From contig NZ_JAJOMC010000001.1 in assembly GCF_021129155.1 (NCBI RefSeq), positions 62,001-126,000 of the forward strand: a stretch of DNA of 64,000 nt, written 5' to 3'. The translations under genes were made by a program, and so were the position numbers. This document shows positions 41,500-50,335 of this stretch, in pieces (position 1 is the first letter of the stretch; each line of letters opens with the position of its first letter). Below the pieces are notes generated by a model. That model was not told the DNA's origin. It ran no database searches and was given only the letters and a program-made list of their open reading frames with translations. The DNA comes from Arthrobacter sp. AK04. GTDB lineage: Bacteria; Actinomycetota; Actinomycetes; Actinomycetales; Micrococcaceae.

Positions 41500-42594
41500 A
41501 TGACCAGCACCCTTCCCGAAAATGCGGCACCCGAGCTTCGTGCCGCCGTCGCACAGCTTCCCGCCTATGTAGCGGGAAGGAGCGCCGCATCCGAACTGAC
41601 GGCCGCCTTGGCCTCAAACGAAAGCCATTTCGCTCCGCTGCCGTCCGTTGTTGACGTGATCTCCGCGGAGGCCGGCCGCATCCACCGCTACCCCAGCATG
41701 GGCGCCGTGGAGGCGCGCGGGGCCATTGCCAGGCATCACGGCGTCACCGCGGATGAAATTGCCGCGGGGCCGGGAAGCTCGGGAGTGCTGCAGCAGATCA
41801 TCTCGGCGGTGTGCGGCCACGGTGACGAAGTGGTTTTCGCCTGGCGTTCCTTTGAGGCGTATCCCATCCTGGTGACCGTGGCCGGCGCCGTCCCTGTCCC
41901 CGTTCCGCTGCTGGACAGCGAGCAGCACGATCTCCAGGCCATGGCAGCGGCGATCACGGGCCGCACGCGGCTGGTGATTCTCTGCTCCCCCAACAATCCC
42001 ACCGGAGTGTCCATCGGAGCGGAGGCGCTGGAGGAGTTCCTGCAGTCCGTTCCGCCGCAGGTCCTGGTGGTCCTGGACGAGGCCTACATCGAGTTCCAGC
42101 GCGGCCCCGGGCTGGACTCCCTTAAGTTCTACCGGCGGTACCCCAACCTGTGCATCCTGCGGACCTTCTCCAAGGCCTACGGGCTGGCCGGGCTCCGGAT
42201 CGGCTACGCAATTGCCCGCCCCTCGGTGGCGGAGGGGCTGCGGCGCACCGCGATCCCGTTCGGCGTCAACCGCATGGCGCAGTCCGCAGCCGTGGCGTCG
42301 CTGGCCGCGCAGGACGAGATTGAGGCACGGACGGACGCTGTTGCCGAAGAACGCACCCGGGTTGTTGCCTCCCTGCGCCGGTCCGGCTGGGACGTCCCGG
42401 ACAGCCAGGCGAACTTCTACTGGCTGCGGGCATCGGACGAGCTCCGGGAACAGATCCTTGCAGCACTTTCCGATGCCGACATCCTGGCGCGCGGATACGT
42501 GGGCGACGGCGTTCGCATCACCCTGGCGGACCGGGAGACCAACAACCGCGTGCTCGCCGTCCTCTCCGACCGCCGGAGGTTCGCGGACCAGTGA
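41500..42594 (+). CDS. HisC-like PLP aminotransferase
   Basis: Class I/II PLP aminotransferase of 364 residues resembling histidinol-phosphate and aromatic amino acid aminotransferases. It has the substrate-end motif ALASNESHFAPLPSV, the PLP-phosphate region GPGSSGVLQQI, NNPTG, VLDEAYIEF and the Schiff-base Lys in TFSKAYGLAGLRIGYA. It is not in a his operon; the neighbouring Lrp/AsnC regulator suggests an amino acid-responsive role such as phenylalanine or tyrosine transamination (inference). The following YitT gene overlaps its stop by four bases. Confidence 0.88.
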   Translation: MTSTLPENAAPELRAAVAQLPAYVAGRSAASELTAALASNESHFAPLPSVVDVISAEAGRIHRYPSMGAVEARGAIARHHGVTADEIAAGPGSSGVLQQIISAVCGHGDEVVFAWRSFEAYPILVTVAGAVPVPVPLLDSEQHDLQAMAAAITGRTRLVILCSPNNPTGVSIGAEALEEFLQSVPPQVLVVLDEAYIEFQRGPGLDSLKFYRRYPNLCILRTFSKAYGLAGLRIGYAIARPSVAEGLRRTAIPFGVNRMAQSAAVASLAAQDEIEARTDAVAEERTRVVASLRRSGWDVPDSQANFYWLRASDELREQILAALSDADILARGYVGDGVRITLADRETNNRVLAVLSDRRRFADQ

Positions 42595-43259
42595 GCGCAC
42601 CCACCGCTCCCCCGGCCATCGGGGAAACAGCGACGGCGGCACCCGGTCCGGCGCCGTCGTCGTCCGCTGTCCGCCACTCGGCCGTTGAGGACGTCCTGGG
42701 AATCCTCACCGGAACGTTCGCCGCCTCGCTCGGCCTGTTCCTGCTCAAATCCAGCGGAGCCGTGACCGGCGGAACCGCCGGGCTTGCGCTCCTGCTGAGC
42801 TACTCGCTTCCCCTGTCCTTCGGCGTCATCTTCATGGCGGTCAACGCGCCCTTCTTCGCCCTGGCGGTCTGGAAGAAGGGCTGGAATTTTGCCCTCCGGA
42901 CAGGGGCCGCCATTGGCCTGGTGTCCGCCATGTCCAGCCTCCACCCGGCAGCCATGGCCGGCGTCCACATCGATCCCGTCTACGGTGTGCTGGCCGGCAA
43001 CCTGCTTGCGGGCGTGGGCCTGCTCATCCTGTTTCGGCACCAGTCCAGCCTGGGCGGCTTCAATATCCTTGCCCTGCTGCTGCAGGAGAAGCTGAAGTGG
43101 CGCGCCGGGTACGTCCAGATGGTGCTGGACGTGGCCATCGTGCTCGCGGCCCTGGCCCTGGTGTCCCCTGTCATGGTGCTCCTCTCGGCAGCAGGGGCCA
43201 CGTTGCTGAACTTCATTCTCGCCCTGAACCACCGCCCGGGCCGCTACCTCGGGAGCTGA
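42591..43259 (+). CDS. YitT family membrane protein
   Basis: A 222-residue protein with about five to six membrane helices after a Pro/Ala-rich N-terminus. The pattern SSGAVTGGTAGLALLLSYSL and the later HQSSLGGFNILALLLQE are typical of the YitT (DUF161-type) family, whose function is unknown and often guessed to be transport. GTG 42591 overlaps the aminotransferase stop as GTGA, so it is co-translated and may carry the same amino acid or keto acid. Confidence 0.85.
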   Translation: MSAPTAPPAIGETATAAPGPAPSSSAVRHSAVEDVLGILTGTFAASLGLFLLKSSGAVTGGTAGLALLLSYSLPLSFGVIFMAVNAPFFALAVWKKGWNFALRTGAAIGLVSAMSSLHPAAMAGVHIDPVYGVLAGNLLAGVGLLILFRHQSSLGGFNILALLLQEKLKWRAGYVQMVLDVAIVLAALALVSPVMVLLSAAGATLLNFILALNHRPGRYLGS

Positions 43260-43295
43260 AGGCGGCACCCGGGCAACAACAACCGGCATCCAGTC

Positions 43296-44237
43296 CTAGT
43301 CCCAGGCCGGGACCAGGACCACTTCGTACCGGGTTGGCGGCGGCTGTTGTCCGAACTTCGCGTTGACCGCGGCGAGTGTATCCCCGAACCTGGCCACCGT
43401 CGTCGGGACGTCGAAGTGCTTGCTGGTGATGACGTCCTTAACCCTGAAGGAAGTCAGGTCACTGGACAGCTTGAGGCGGCTGACCTGGTTGGCCATGTTC
43501 TGGACCGCCCATACGGTGCGGTCCTTCACCAGGATGCCATCGATGAATTTGAGGTCCGGCCCCTTGATCCGCTTGCTCTTTCCCGTGCCGGGATCCACGG
43601 TGTAGAGGGCCTGGTTTTGGGTGTGGGCCACAATCAGGACGTCGCCGTCCCCGGCTGCTGCGATGCCGTTGAACCCGAACTGGCCGGGTTGCAGCGGCCT
43701 GCCCGCCTCACCGCCCACTTCCAGTGTCTCCACGTCCGCTGCTTTTCCGAGCTCGCCCCGCCCGCTCACAGGGAGGAAATAGAGCTCGGGCGCGGCTGAA
43801 TTGGTAAACCAGGCGCCATCACGGGTGAGGGTGACGTCATTGATGAAGCCGGGGGCAAGGTCGTATTCCTTGACCGGCTTGCGGGTGTCGGTGTCGTAGA
43901 CATATGCCTTGCCGGAAGTACCGCCGGCCACAAAGAGCAGGTCGTTGCGGGTATCCGCCTTCATGCCGACGGCCATCCGGCCCTCGGGTGCGTCGATGAA
44001 ACGCTTGGCCTTGCCGTCACGGATGTCGCCGCGGAAGATATCCCCGGTCAACAGTTCTCCGGCATAGAAGGTTGTTCCCCCACCGGCCGCGATGCCTTCT
44101 GCCGAGCCGGCCCCGCGGAGGACGATGACATCGTCTCCGGAAGACGTGGATGCGCCTGCCGGCACTGCCGTGGGCAGCAGCAAGGCTAGAAGCGCGATAA
44201 ATCCACCAACGGCACGGCGTCGTACTGATTTGCGCAT
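43296..44237 (-). CDS. Secreted beta-propeller protein (SMP-30/gluconolactonase-like fold)
   Basis: A 313-residue exported protein. The signal peptide ends near residue 29 (PAGA/ST) after a MRKSVRRR start. The remainder forms repeating propeller blades (EGIAAGGGTTFYAGEL, MKADTRNDLLFVAGG, VTLTRDGAWFTNS, FNGIAAAGDGDVLIVAHT, IDGILVKDRTVWAVQN). The blade pattern resembles SMP-30/strictosidine synthase-like and ScyD/ScyE-type proteins; no enzyme activity can be assigned. Start is ATG 44237 with AGGAA upstream; the longer frame to 44423 runs into the promoter of the next gene. Confidence 0.75.
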   Translation of the reverse strand: MRKSVRRRAVGGFIALLALLLPTAVPAGASTSSGDDVIVLRGAGSAEGIAAGGGTTFYAGELLTGDIFRGDIRDGKAKRFIDAPEGRMAVGMKADTRNDLLFVAGGTSGKAYVYDTDTRKPVKEYDLAPGFINDVTLTRDGAWFTNSAAPELYFLPVSGRGELGKAADVETLEVGGEAGRPLQPGQFGFNGIAAAGDGDVLIVAHTQNQALYTVDPGTGKSKRIKGPDLKFIDGILVKDRTVWAVQNMANQVSRLKLSSDLTSFRVKDVITSKHFDVPTTVARFGDTLAAVNAKFGQQPPPTRYEVVLVPAWD

Positions 44238-44437
44238 AATAGTTCCTGGGATTGGGCTGGTGCGCGGGGCCCAATCTGCGGCAGCTCCGCACGATGGTGA
44301 TCCCATTTTAAGCTCCCCCACGGAAGCCCCGCCAGAGCTCAGTGCCCCCTTCACAGTCGAGGGGGCAGGGCCTGGGACCGGCGCATGGTTCGGGATTCTG
44401 CTTACAATCGAAACCTCAATCAACTACTGAGGGATCC

Positions 44438-44776
44438 ATGAAGAAATTCGCCACAGCCCTGATCGCCGCCGGACTCGTTGTCTCCGCAACCGCCTGCACC
44501 ACCTCGAACCAGCTCACCACCGCGGAAACCTGCGAGCGCATTCAGTCCGTTGTGTCGAACCCGGCCAACAACGCCGGCAAGACCGGCATGAACCGCCTGG
44601 CAAACCAGATCCGTCCCATCCACGCCGTCGCCTCGGACGACCTCAAGGGTGCGCTCGAGTCGATCATCGAATACACCGATGAGCAGGCGAAGGAGACTCC
44701 GGACGAGGACAAGCTCGCCGAGCTCACGGAAGGCTACGAGGAAGCCGGCAGCACGTACAGCCAGTTCTGCAGCTGA
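44438..44776 (+). CDS. Small secreted lipoprotein
   Basis: A 112-residue protein with a Lys-Lys leader, hydrophobic core and lipobox SATAC (Cys about residue 20), so predicted to be lipid-anchored outside the cell. The mature part is helical and hydrophilic and has two further cysteines (AETCERI and the C-terminal FCS), which may form a disulfide. No known family recognised. Start is ATG 44438 directly after GAGGGATCC. Confidence 0.75.
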   Translation: MKKFATALIAAGLVVSATACTTSNQLTTAETCERIQSVVSNPANNAGKTGMNRLANQIRPIHAVASDDLKGALESIIEYTDEQAKETPDEDKLAELTEGYEEAGSTYSQFCS

Positions 44777-44809
44777 TTTCTGCTGACGGCGCGCAGCCGC
44801 CCGACCCGG

Positions 44810-45745
44810 CTACGTGAGGGTGGCCGGGTCCGTGTTCGCACCGCAGAGTATGACCGCAACCCGCTCGCCCAGGCCCGGCGCGTAGGCCCCGGACGTAAGC
44901 GCTGCATAGGCCGCGGCCGCGCCGTGTTCCACGATGATCCGGTAGCCGTCCCATAGCTTCAGGCGCGCTTCAATGATTGCGGCGTCGGATACCAGAACGC
45001 TTTCGACGCCGGCGCGGACCGCCACGGAGAAGCCGATGTCACCGATGCGGCGGGCACCCAGGGAATCCGCAGCAACTCCCGAGACTGGCACGTCAACCGG
45101 TTTTCCGGCCGCCAGTGCAGCGTTCAAGGTAGGGGCCGATTCCGGCTCCACGGCTACCACCTTGGCCCTGCCCTCCACGGCCGCGGCGATTCCCGCCATC
45201 AGCCCGCCTCCGCCGACCGCTACCAGGACGGTGTCCACCCCGCCCACCTGGTCGAGAAGCTCCAGCCCCACGGTTCCGGCGCCGGCGGCAATTTCGGGCT
45301 GATCGTAGGCATGGCAATAGACGGCGCCGGTTTCCCGGGCATGCTCGATGGCTGCCTGGTATGCGTCCGCGTACTCGGCGCCGCCCTGCACCACCGCCGC
45401 TCCGATGGCTTTGAGCTTGCGGACCTTCACGGCAGGGGCTGCGGCCGGGACAAACACCGTTGCGGGCACGCCAAGCTGTGCAGCCGCGTAGGCGTTGGCC
45501 AGGCCGGCGTTGCCGCCGGAGGCAACCACCACGCCGACGTCCGGCTTCAGCTCACCGCGTTCCTTGGCGGCCAGGACCCGGTTGAGGGCGCCGCGGGCCT
45601 TGAAGGTTCCGGTGTGCTGCATGAACTCGCACTTGAACCACACCGGACCGGGGAAATCCCCGGGGTCAGCTTCCAGGACAGGCGTCAGCCGGGTCAGGCC
45701 TGCCGTCCGTCGCGCTGCCTGTTCCACGTCGGCGCGGGTAATCAT
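44810..45745 (-). CDS. Threonine/serine dehydratase-like PLP enzyme
   Basis: A 311-residue fold-type II PLP enzyme. The Schiff-base Lys is in HTGTFKARGALN, the PLP phosphate loop is VGGGGL, and SGGNAGLANA replaces the usual SxGNHA. Expected to deaminate threonine or serine to a keto acid; there is no ACT domain, so it is the catabolic or short type. Start is ATG 45745; the longer frame to 46000 overlaps the next gene and is not supported. The small hydrophilic gene upstream ends only 7 bases away, so the two may be co-transcribed. Confidence 0.87.
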   Translation of the reverse strand: MITRADVEQAARRTAGLTRLTPVLEADPGDFPGPVWFKCEFMQHTGTFKARGALNRVLAAKERGELKPDVGVVVASGGNAGLANAYAAAQLGVPATVFVPAAAPAVKVRKLKAIGAAVVQGGAEYADAYQAAIEHARETGAVYCHAYDQPEIAAGAGTVGLELLDQVGGVDTVLVAVGGGGLMAGIAAAVEGRAKVVAVEPESAPTLNAALAAGKPVDVPVSGVAADSLGARRIGDIGFSVAVRAGVESVLVSDAAIIEARLKLWDGYRIIVEHGAAAAYAALTSGAYAPGLGERVAVILCGANTDPATLT

Positions 45746-45752
45746 AAATGCG

Positions 45753-46013
45753 TCAGACCTCGTCGTCCCAGGTTCCCGGCTCCTGCAGGGCGTCCTCGGG
45801 CTTGTCCTCCTGGGACGGTTGGCCGCTGCCCGTGTAGGACGCCGGGACGGTCCCGGCAGCGTGGGCCTGCTGCTCCTCGCGGATATTGCCGGCACCGGGC
45901 AGTTCCGGGTGCTGGCCTGCCTGCGGTGCCTGGGTGCCCTCCTTGGCCGCGTCCGGGTCACCCGGGCCCCGAAGGTCTGCGGCGTTCTGCGGCTCGTCAT
46001 TGCTAGCAGTCAT
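45753..46013 (-). CDS. Small hydrophilic hypothetical protein
   Basis: An 86-residue, Gln/Glu/Pro/Ala-rich protein without hydrophobic segments or cysteines, ending in acidic residues (GTWDDEV). Probably disordered. Start is ATG 46013 with GAAAGGC upstream. It precedes the dehydratase gene by 7 bases on the same strand. No function recognised. Confidence 0.6.
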   Translation of the reverse strand: MTASNDEPQNAADLRGPGDPDAAKEGTQAPQAGQHPELPGAGNIREEQQAHAAGTVPASYTGSGQPSQEDKPEDALQEPGTWDDEV

Positions 46014-46249
46014 GTTCTGCCTTTCGCTCGGGTACTGCGGCTTTCGGCCGGGGCCTGTCCCCGCACCGTTCTCCAGCCTACGGGCTGGCCCTGCCCCGCA
46101 GCAGGAAGGGGCGGCCTGGGTTTCCCCCAGCCGGGTTCCGTGAAACGCAGGCCCGAACCTGTGAAATGGGCCGTGAACCTGTGAATTGGGACTCAGCCGG
46201 GACTTCCACGGCACACCCTGCGTTAAACCCCATGGCGGAAGGAGGCCAC

Positions 46250-46855
46250 TTGCTTATTGTCCTGACCGGAATCGACGGTTCCGGGAAGTCCACGGCCGCC
46301 CAGGCGCTGGTGTCAGCCGTCCGGGCCGACGGCGGCATGGCAACGCTGTTGAACAACCACGCGGGCAGGCGCAGCATGTCAGTCCTGGGCGTCAGGCTGG
46401 GCTTTCGGCTGCCCCACCGCGTTGCCGACGCCCTGGAGACCACGTTCCGGGTGTGGAACGTGCTGGTAAACCATCTGCGCGCCGGCCGTACTGAGGGCCT
46501 GGTGGTGATGGACCGGCACCTCTACTGCCAGCTGGCACTGCGTACCACGAAGGGGCTGCCGCGGGGCCGCCTGCTTCCGTGGCTGCTGGGCAAACTTCCT
46601 GCCCCTGATGCCGTGGTGCACCTGGAGGTTGACCCCGGCGTTGCACATGAGCGCATCGCCGCGCGTGGTTCGGATACCGAGACGCTGGAGGATTTGGCGG
46701 CTTTCGCCCACGCCTACCGTCAGCTGCCCGAGTACGGGAGCTTCGAAAAAGTGGACGCTTCGGTCCCCGTTCCCGAGTTGGCGCGCCGCCTTGCCGGGGT
46801 GGTGCATGAACTGGGGCGGGCCCGTGCGGAGGGGCGGCCTCCGGTCGCCATATGA
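46250..46855 (+). CDS. Thymidylate kinase-like P-loop protein
   Basis: A 201-residue nucleoside/nucleotide kinase-like protein with the P-loop GIDGSGKST, the DRH motif in VVMDRHLYCQLAL (thymidylate kinases have DRY/DRH), and the lid region near HERIAARG. It is related to Tmk but diverged (NNHAGRRSMS follows the P-loop instead of the usual REPGGT), so a non-canonical substrate is possible. Start is taken as TTG 46250, 5 bases after GAAGGAGG; an ATG at 46232 would add six residues. Monocistronic with a strong terminator. Confidence 0.78.
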   Translation: MLIVLTGIDGSGKSTAAQALVSAVRADGGMATLLNNHAGRRSMSVLGVRLGFRLPHRVADALETTFRVWNVLVNHLRAGRTEGLVVMDRHLYCQLALRTTKGLPRGRLLPWLLGKLPAPDAVVHLEVDPGVAHERIAARGSDTETLEDLAAFAHAYRQLPEYGSFEKVDASVPVPELARRLAGVVHELGRARAEGRPPVAI

Positions 46856-46876
46856 CCGTACCCGGGCTTTAACACC

Positions 46877-46915
46877 CAGGAAGGCGGGTGGACCAGGGGT
46901 CCGCCCGCCTTCCTG
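46877..46915. terminator. 18-bp terminator hairpin
   Basis: CAGGAAGGCGGG and TGGACC (46877-46894) pair with 46898-46915 with one G-T wobble and a 3-base loop, between converging genes. Confidence 0.85.
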
Positions 46916-46929
46916 CTGCAGGGAAAGTA

Positions 46930-47778
46930 CTAGTTGGACGCAGTCGGCGAAGGCGAGGTCATCTCTGTTTCCTCGGGCTCGCTCTCAGTCTCCGAGGGCG
47001 AGGCTGACCCGCTCGGTGACGACGTGCTGGTGGAACCGGATGTGCTGGTGGACGTCGGGCTGGACGTGGCGCTGCCGCCGTCGGCCTTTTCCAGCACCTC
47101 GTTGATGAGGTCCTCAAGTTCCTTCTGGTCCGGATCGCCCAGGTCGGCGCCGCTCTTGGTGGCAACCACCAGCAGCCGGCCGTCGGCAGCGGAGACCTGC
47201 ATCAGCTTTTGCTGGTTTTCGCCGCTCCGCGAGCTGAGGGTGGCGAAGGTCTTGTCAGCATCCGTGTCCGCCTGGACCTCCTCGCTGGTCACCTCGTAGG
47301 TCTGCCCCAGCGCCTCCACGGAGAAGGTGGCGCACTGGTCCATCTTGCCGCTGATCTCATCCAGGACCTCGACGGCGTCCGGCCCCTCGCTGCCCGACTG
47401 CGCCGACAGCGTGCGCGGCTGGTCGCCTTCGGAGAGCGCGACGGCGATCTCGCCGCTTTCCACGGTATCCAGCAGTCCCGCCGTGGCAATGTCCTTGCAG
47501 TCTTCAGGATCCACGGTTGCCGTGCTCAGGAGGAGGTTGGCGATGTTGCCGCCCTGGTCCACCTGTTCCTTGGAGTACAGCTTGAGTTCGTTGCCATCCT
47601 CGTCCGTCATGCCGGAGATCATGTCGCGGAGCTCATCCTCGGTGTAAACCTTCGCCTCGGCCGTTGGGGAGGGCGTTTCCGAGGCGGACGGGCTCGCAGC
47701 TCCGCCCCCGCCGCCCGTGCAGCCAGCAAGGGCCATCATTGCCACCGTCATCAATCCAAGCGCAGGTACTTTTCGCAT
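46930..47778 (-). CDS. Secreted lipoprotein with Ser/Thr-rich tail
   Basis: A 282-residue lipoprotein: leader MRKVPALGLMTVAMM, lipobox LAGC (about residue 19), then a Gly/Ser/Pro linker, an alpha/beta globular region (about 45-225, with two cysteines in EDCKDIA and DQCATFS) and a C-terminal Ser/Thr/Glu-rich low-complexity tail of about 45 residues. The globular part recalls LpqH/LppX-like actinobacterial surface lipoproteins only in general form; no family is claimed. Start is ATG 47778 with AAAGGGG upstream. Confidence 0.78.
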   Translation of the reverse strand: MRKVPALGLMTVAMMALAGCTGGGGGAASPSASETPSPTAEAKVYTEDELRDMISGMTDEDGNELKLYSKEQVDQGGNIANLLLSTATVDPEDCKDIATAGLLDTVESGEIAVALSEGDQPRTLSAQSGSEGPDAVEVLDEISGKMDQCATFSVEALGQTYEVTSEEVQADTDADKTFATLSSRSGENQQKLMQVSAADGRLLVVATKSGADLGDPDQKELEDLINEVLEKADGGSATSSPTSTSTSGSTSTSSPSGSASPSETESEPEETEMTSPSPTASN

Positions 47779-47903
47779 TGGTACAACCCCTTTGGAGATA
47801 GGAAGCATACTTAGTGTTTATCAGCTTATGGCGTTTGGCCGCGGCGGAACAAGAGCGGAGCCATAACTTTCCGGCAGAACTCCTGCCAGCGCAGCGCCTC
47901 GGA

Positions 47904-48755
47904 TCAGGCACCGGGCGGAGCTGCCCCCACTGGCCCCGGGTGCCGCCAGGCACCGCTTGCCAGCGGCTTATGGCCCAGGTTCCGGGATATTGCCCGGGCG
48001 GCGGCGCGGACCAGCGGAACCAGCTCATGGGACGGGGTTGATGCATCGGGGACCACGATGGACAGCGCGGCCACCACAGCGCCGTCTGCTCCGTGGATGG
48101 GGGCTGCGACAAAAATGGTCCGGGAGGGCTGGGCCCTGCGGACGACGGCGGCGCCGGACTTTTTCACGCCCGCGAGCGCCGCGCGCAGTCCGGCAGGGGA
48201 AAGATCGCCAGTGCCCAACTCGGCGGGGGCAGGTTGGGCAAATATCTCCGCCTGCAGTTCGGCGTCGGCATAAGCCAGCAGGACCTGCCCGACGGCGGTG
48301 GTGCGCAACGGCATCCGGCCGCCCACCCTGTAGGCCACCTCAGTTGCCATACGGGAGGAAAGCCTGTCGATAAGCACGGCGTCCCGGCCTTCAAGAACGG
48401 ACAGCAGCACATGGTGCCTTGTCACCTCATACAAGTCCTCGAGGTACGGCAGGGCCACCTGGCGCACACCGTGGCCGCGCGGCGAGAGCGAGGCGATCTC
48501 CCAGAGCCGCACTCCAACCACATAGCGTCCGTCCTCAAGGCGCTCCAGCGCACCCCATTCAGTCAGGTGCCGGACCAGCCGCAGGCATGTGGCCGGTGAC
48601 AGGCCCGCCAGTCTGGCCAGCTCCGAGAGGCCCAGGGCCCTGCGGTGCTCGGTGAACTGCGCCAGCAGGCTGAGCGCCCGGACCAGGACAGGCTGGCCCG
48701 GAACGGCCGGCTGCGCCGCGGCCCGTCCTGCTCCCGCCATTCCTGCCTCCGTCAT
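47904..48755 (-). CDS. IclR-family transcriptional regulator
   Basis: A 283-residue regulator with an N-terminal winged helix (about residues 20-90: ALGLSELARLAGLSPATCLR, then GRYVVGVRLWEIA) and an IclR effector domain (about 100-255: DRLSSRMATEVAYRVGGRMP, TAVGQVLLAYA, AAPIHGADGAVVAALSI). IclR proteins bind aromatic acids or related carboxylates. It is divergent from an AAHS-type MFS carrier, and a perfect 19-bp palindrome in the shared promoter is its likely operator. Start is taken as ATG 48755; ATG 48740, just after GGAGGCAGGA, is an alternative. Confidence 0.9.
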   Translation of the reverse strand: MTEAGMAGAGRAAAQPAVPGQPVLVRALSLLAQFTEHRRALGLSELARLAGLSPATCLRLVRHLTEWGALERLEDGRYVVGVRLWEIASLSPRGHGVRQVALPYLEDLYEVTRHHVLLSVLEGRDAVLIDRLSSRMATEVAYRVGGRMPLRTTAVGQVLLAYADAELQAEIFAQPAPAELGTGDLSPAGLRAALAGVKKSGAAVVRRAQPSRTIFVAAPIHGADGAVVAALSIVVPDASTPSHELVPLVRAAARAISRNLGHKPLASGAWRHPGPVGAAPPGA

Positions 48756-48809
48756 TTTGGATGTTTTCCCTTCATCAGCCTCCGGGATGTGGTGCGTGCC
48801 ACAAAGTGT

Positions 48810-48828
48810 CTTTTCACTGAGTGAAAAG
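48810..48828. promoter_or_regulatory. Perfect 19-bp palindromic IclR operator candidate
   Basis: CTTTTCACT and AGTGAAAAG flank one central G at 48819. It lies midway between the divergent IclR and MFS genes, the usual place for an IclR site. Confidence 0.75.
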
Positions 48829-48913
48829 AACTTACTGTAGGGCTGGCGCCAAGGCACAAGCTGATTTACGACCGCGGCGACGGTAGCCGCCTTGACCCTG
48901 ATTGGAATCAACG

Positions 48914-50212
48914 ATGAACTCCAATGCCCCCAAAAAATCACTCCTAGGCATCTTCATCCTGTGCTGGCTCGGTCTGCTCGCCGACGGCTACGACCTCTAT
49001 GTTTACGGCGCCGCCCTGCCCGGGCTGATCGGGACGGCTCCGTTTAGTGTGACACCGGCGGCCGCCGGTGCAGTGGGCTCCCTGGCGCTGGTGGGGATGC
49101 TGCTGGGCTCCCTCATTGTGGGCACGCTGACTGACCGGCTGGGCAGGCGCCGGATCTTCGTCAGTGCCCTTGCCTTATTTTCAGTAGCCATGCTGGCCTG
49201 CGCCATGGCACCCACTTGGGAGCTTTTCGCGGTGTTCCGCTTCATCGCCTGCTTCGGCGTGGGCGGTTTGCTCCCGACGGCGGTGGCCCTCACCAACGAG
49301 TTCGCCCCGCCCGGCAAGAAGTCCCTGGTCCTCGGCGCCGTCCTCACCGGACCCGCAACGGGCACCGTAGTGGCGTCGCTGACTTCCCTAGCGCTGCTGG
49401 AATCCAGCGGATTCCGCCCCATTTACGCGATCGGCGCGGGCGGGCTGCTCCTGGTTCCCTTCGCCTGGTTTCTGCTGCCCGAGTCGCCGTCGTTCCTGCG
49501 GACCCAACTTCGCAGTGCCGAGGCAGACCGCATCGAAGCCGCCTACGGCCTCCCCCGAACTTCGGAGGCGCCGGCCTCAAGCATCCGCATCTCGCCAACG
49601 CGTGCGTTGTTCGCGAACGGCGCCGCCCGCACAACCGCACTGCTGTGGGCCATTACCGTCCTGAGCCTGCTGACCATCTTCGGCGTCAGCACCTGGCTTC
49701 CGCAGATCATGCGGACGGCCGGATACGGCGTGGGTTCCTCCGTATCCTTCCTGCTGGCGTACTCGGTGGGTGCCGTAGTGGGCACCGTCCTAGCGTCGAT
49801 CGCCAGCCAAAAGTTCGGGCCCCGGCCGCTGGTAATCGTCGGCTTCGTCAGCGCCGCCGCGGCCCTGCTGCTGATGTCCGTCAACCCGCCTGCCGCAGTG
49901 ATGACGGTCCTTGCCGCCGTCGCGGGCTTTGGCGGTTTGGGCACGCAGAACATGATCAACGACTACATCGCCCAGTTCTACCCCGCGGCCACACGCGCCA
50001 CCGGCCTGGGCTGGGCCCTGGCTGTGGGCAGGATCGGAGCTATTGCAGGACCCACTTACGGGGCGCTGCTGGTCAGCTTCGGCGGCGGCGTTCCGGCCGC
50101 TGCCATGGCCTTCGCTGCACCCGCCCTTGTAGGCGCCGCCCTCATGCTGGCACTCCGCAGCAAGACGACACAACAGGCTCCTGTTGCCTCCGACGCCGAA
50201 CTGGTTGCCTGA
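48914..50212 (+). CDS. MFS transporter, aromatic acid/H+ symporter type
   Basis: A 432-residue major facilitator carrier with 12 predicted helices. The AAHS-type signature D-G-Y-D near the first helix (LLADGYDLYVYG) and the loop motif GTLTDRLGRRR after helix 2 are clear; the duplicated motif in loop 8-9 reads QKFGPRP. AAHS carriers import benzoate-type or hydroxylated aromatic acids. No catabolic genes lie next to it, only the divergent IclR regulator. Start is ATG 48914; TTG 48902 is in frame but weaker. Confidence 0.9.
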   Translation: MNSNAPKKSLLGIFILCWLGLLADGYDLYVYGAALPGLIGTAPFSVTPAAAGAVGSLALVGMLLGSLIVGTLTDRLGRRRIFVSALALFSVAMLACAMAPTWELFAVFRFIACFGVGGLLPTAVALTNEFAPPGKKSLVLGAVLTGPATGTVVASLTSLALLESSGFRPIYAIGAGGLLLVPFAWFLLPESPSFLRTQLRSAEADRIEAAYGLPRTSEAPASSIRISPTRALFANGAARTTALLWAITVLSLLTIFGVSTWLPQIMRTAGYGVGSSVSFLLAYSVGAVVGTVLASIASQKFGPRPLVIVGFVSAAAALLLMSVNPPAAVMTVLAAVAGFGGLGTQNMINDYIAQFYPAATRATGLGWALAVGRIGAIAGPTYGALLVSFGGGVPAAAMAFAAPALVGAALMLALRSKTTQQAPVASDAELVA

Positions 50213-50293
50213 CCGCTGCAAGCCAGCCCGCCAGTCGGGCCGGGAAGCACGCGGCAGTCCCTCCGCTGCCCTGGCTGTGGAATAATCCGAGGA

Positions 50294-50314
50294 AGTGGTC
50301 CTTACCGGACCGCT
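50294..50314. promoter_or_regulatory. Inverted repeat upstream of the GntR gene
   Basis: AGTGGTCC and GGACCGCT form an inverted repeat (one mismatch) around a 5-base centre, 22 bases before the GntR start. The half-sites resemble DasR/NagR half-sites (TGGTC/GACCA) but the spacing is not canonical; possible autoregulation. Confidence 0.4.
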
Positions 50315-50335
50315 CCAGGATCAGGAGGAGCCGGA

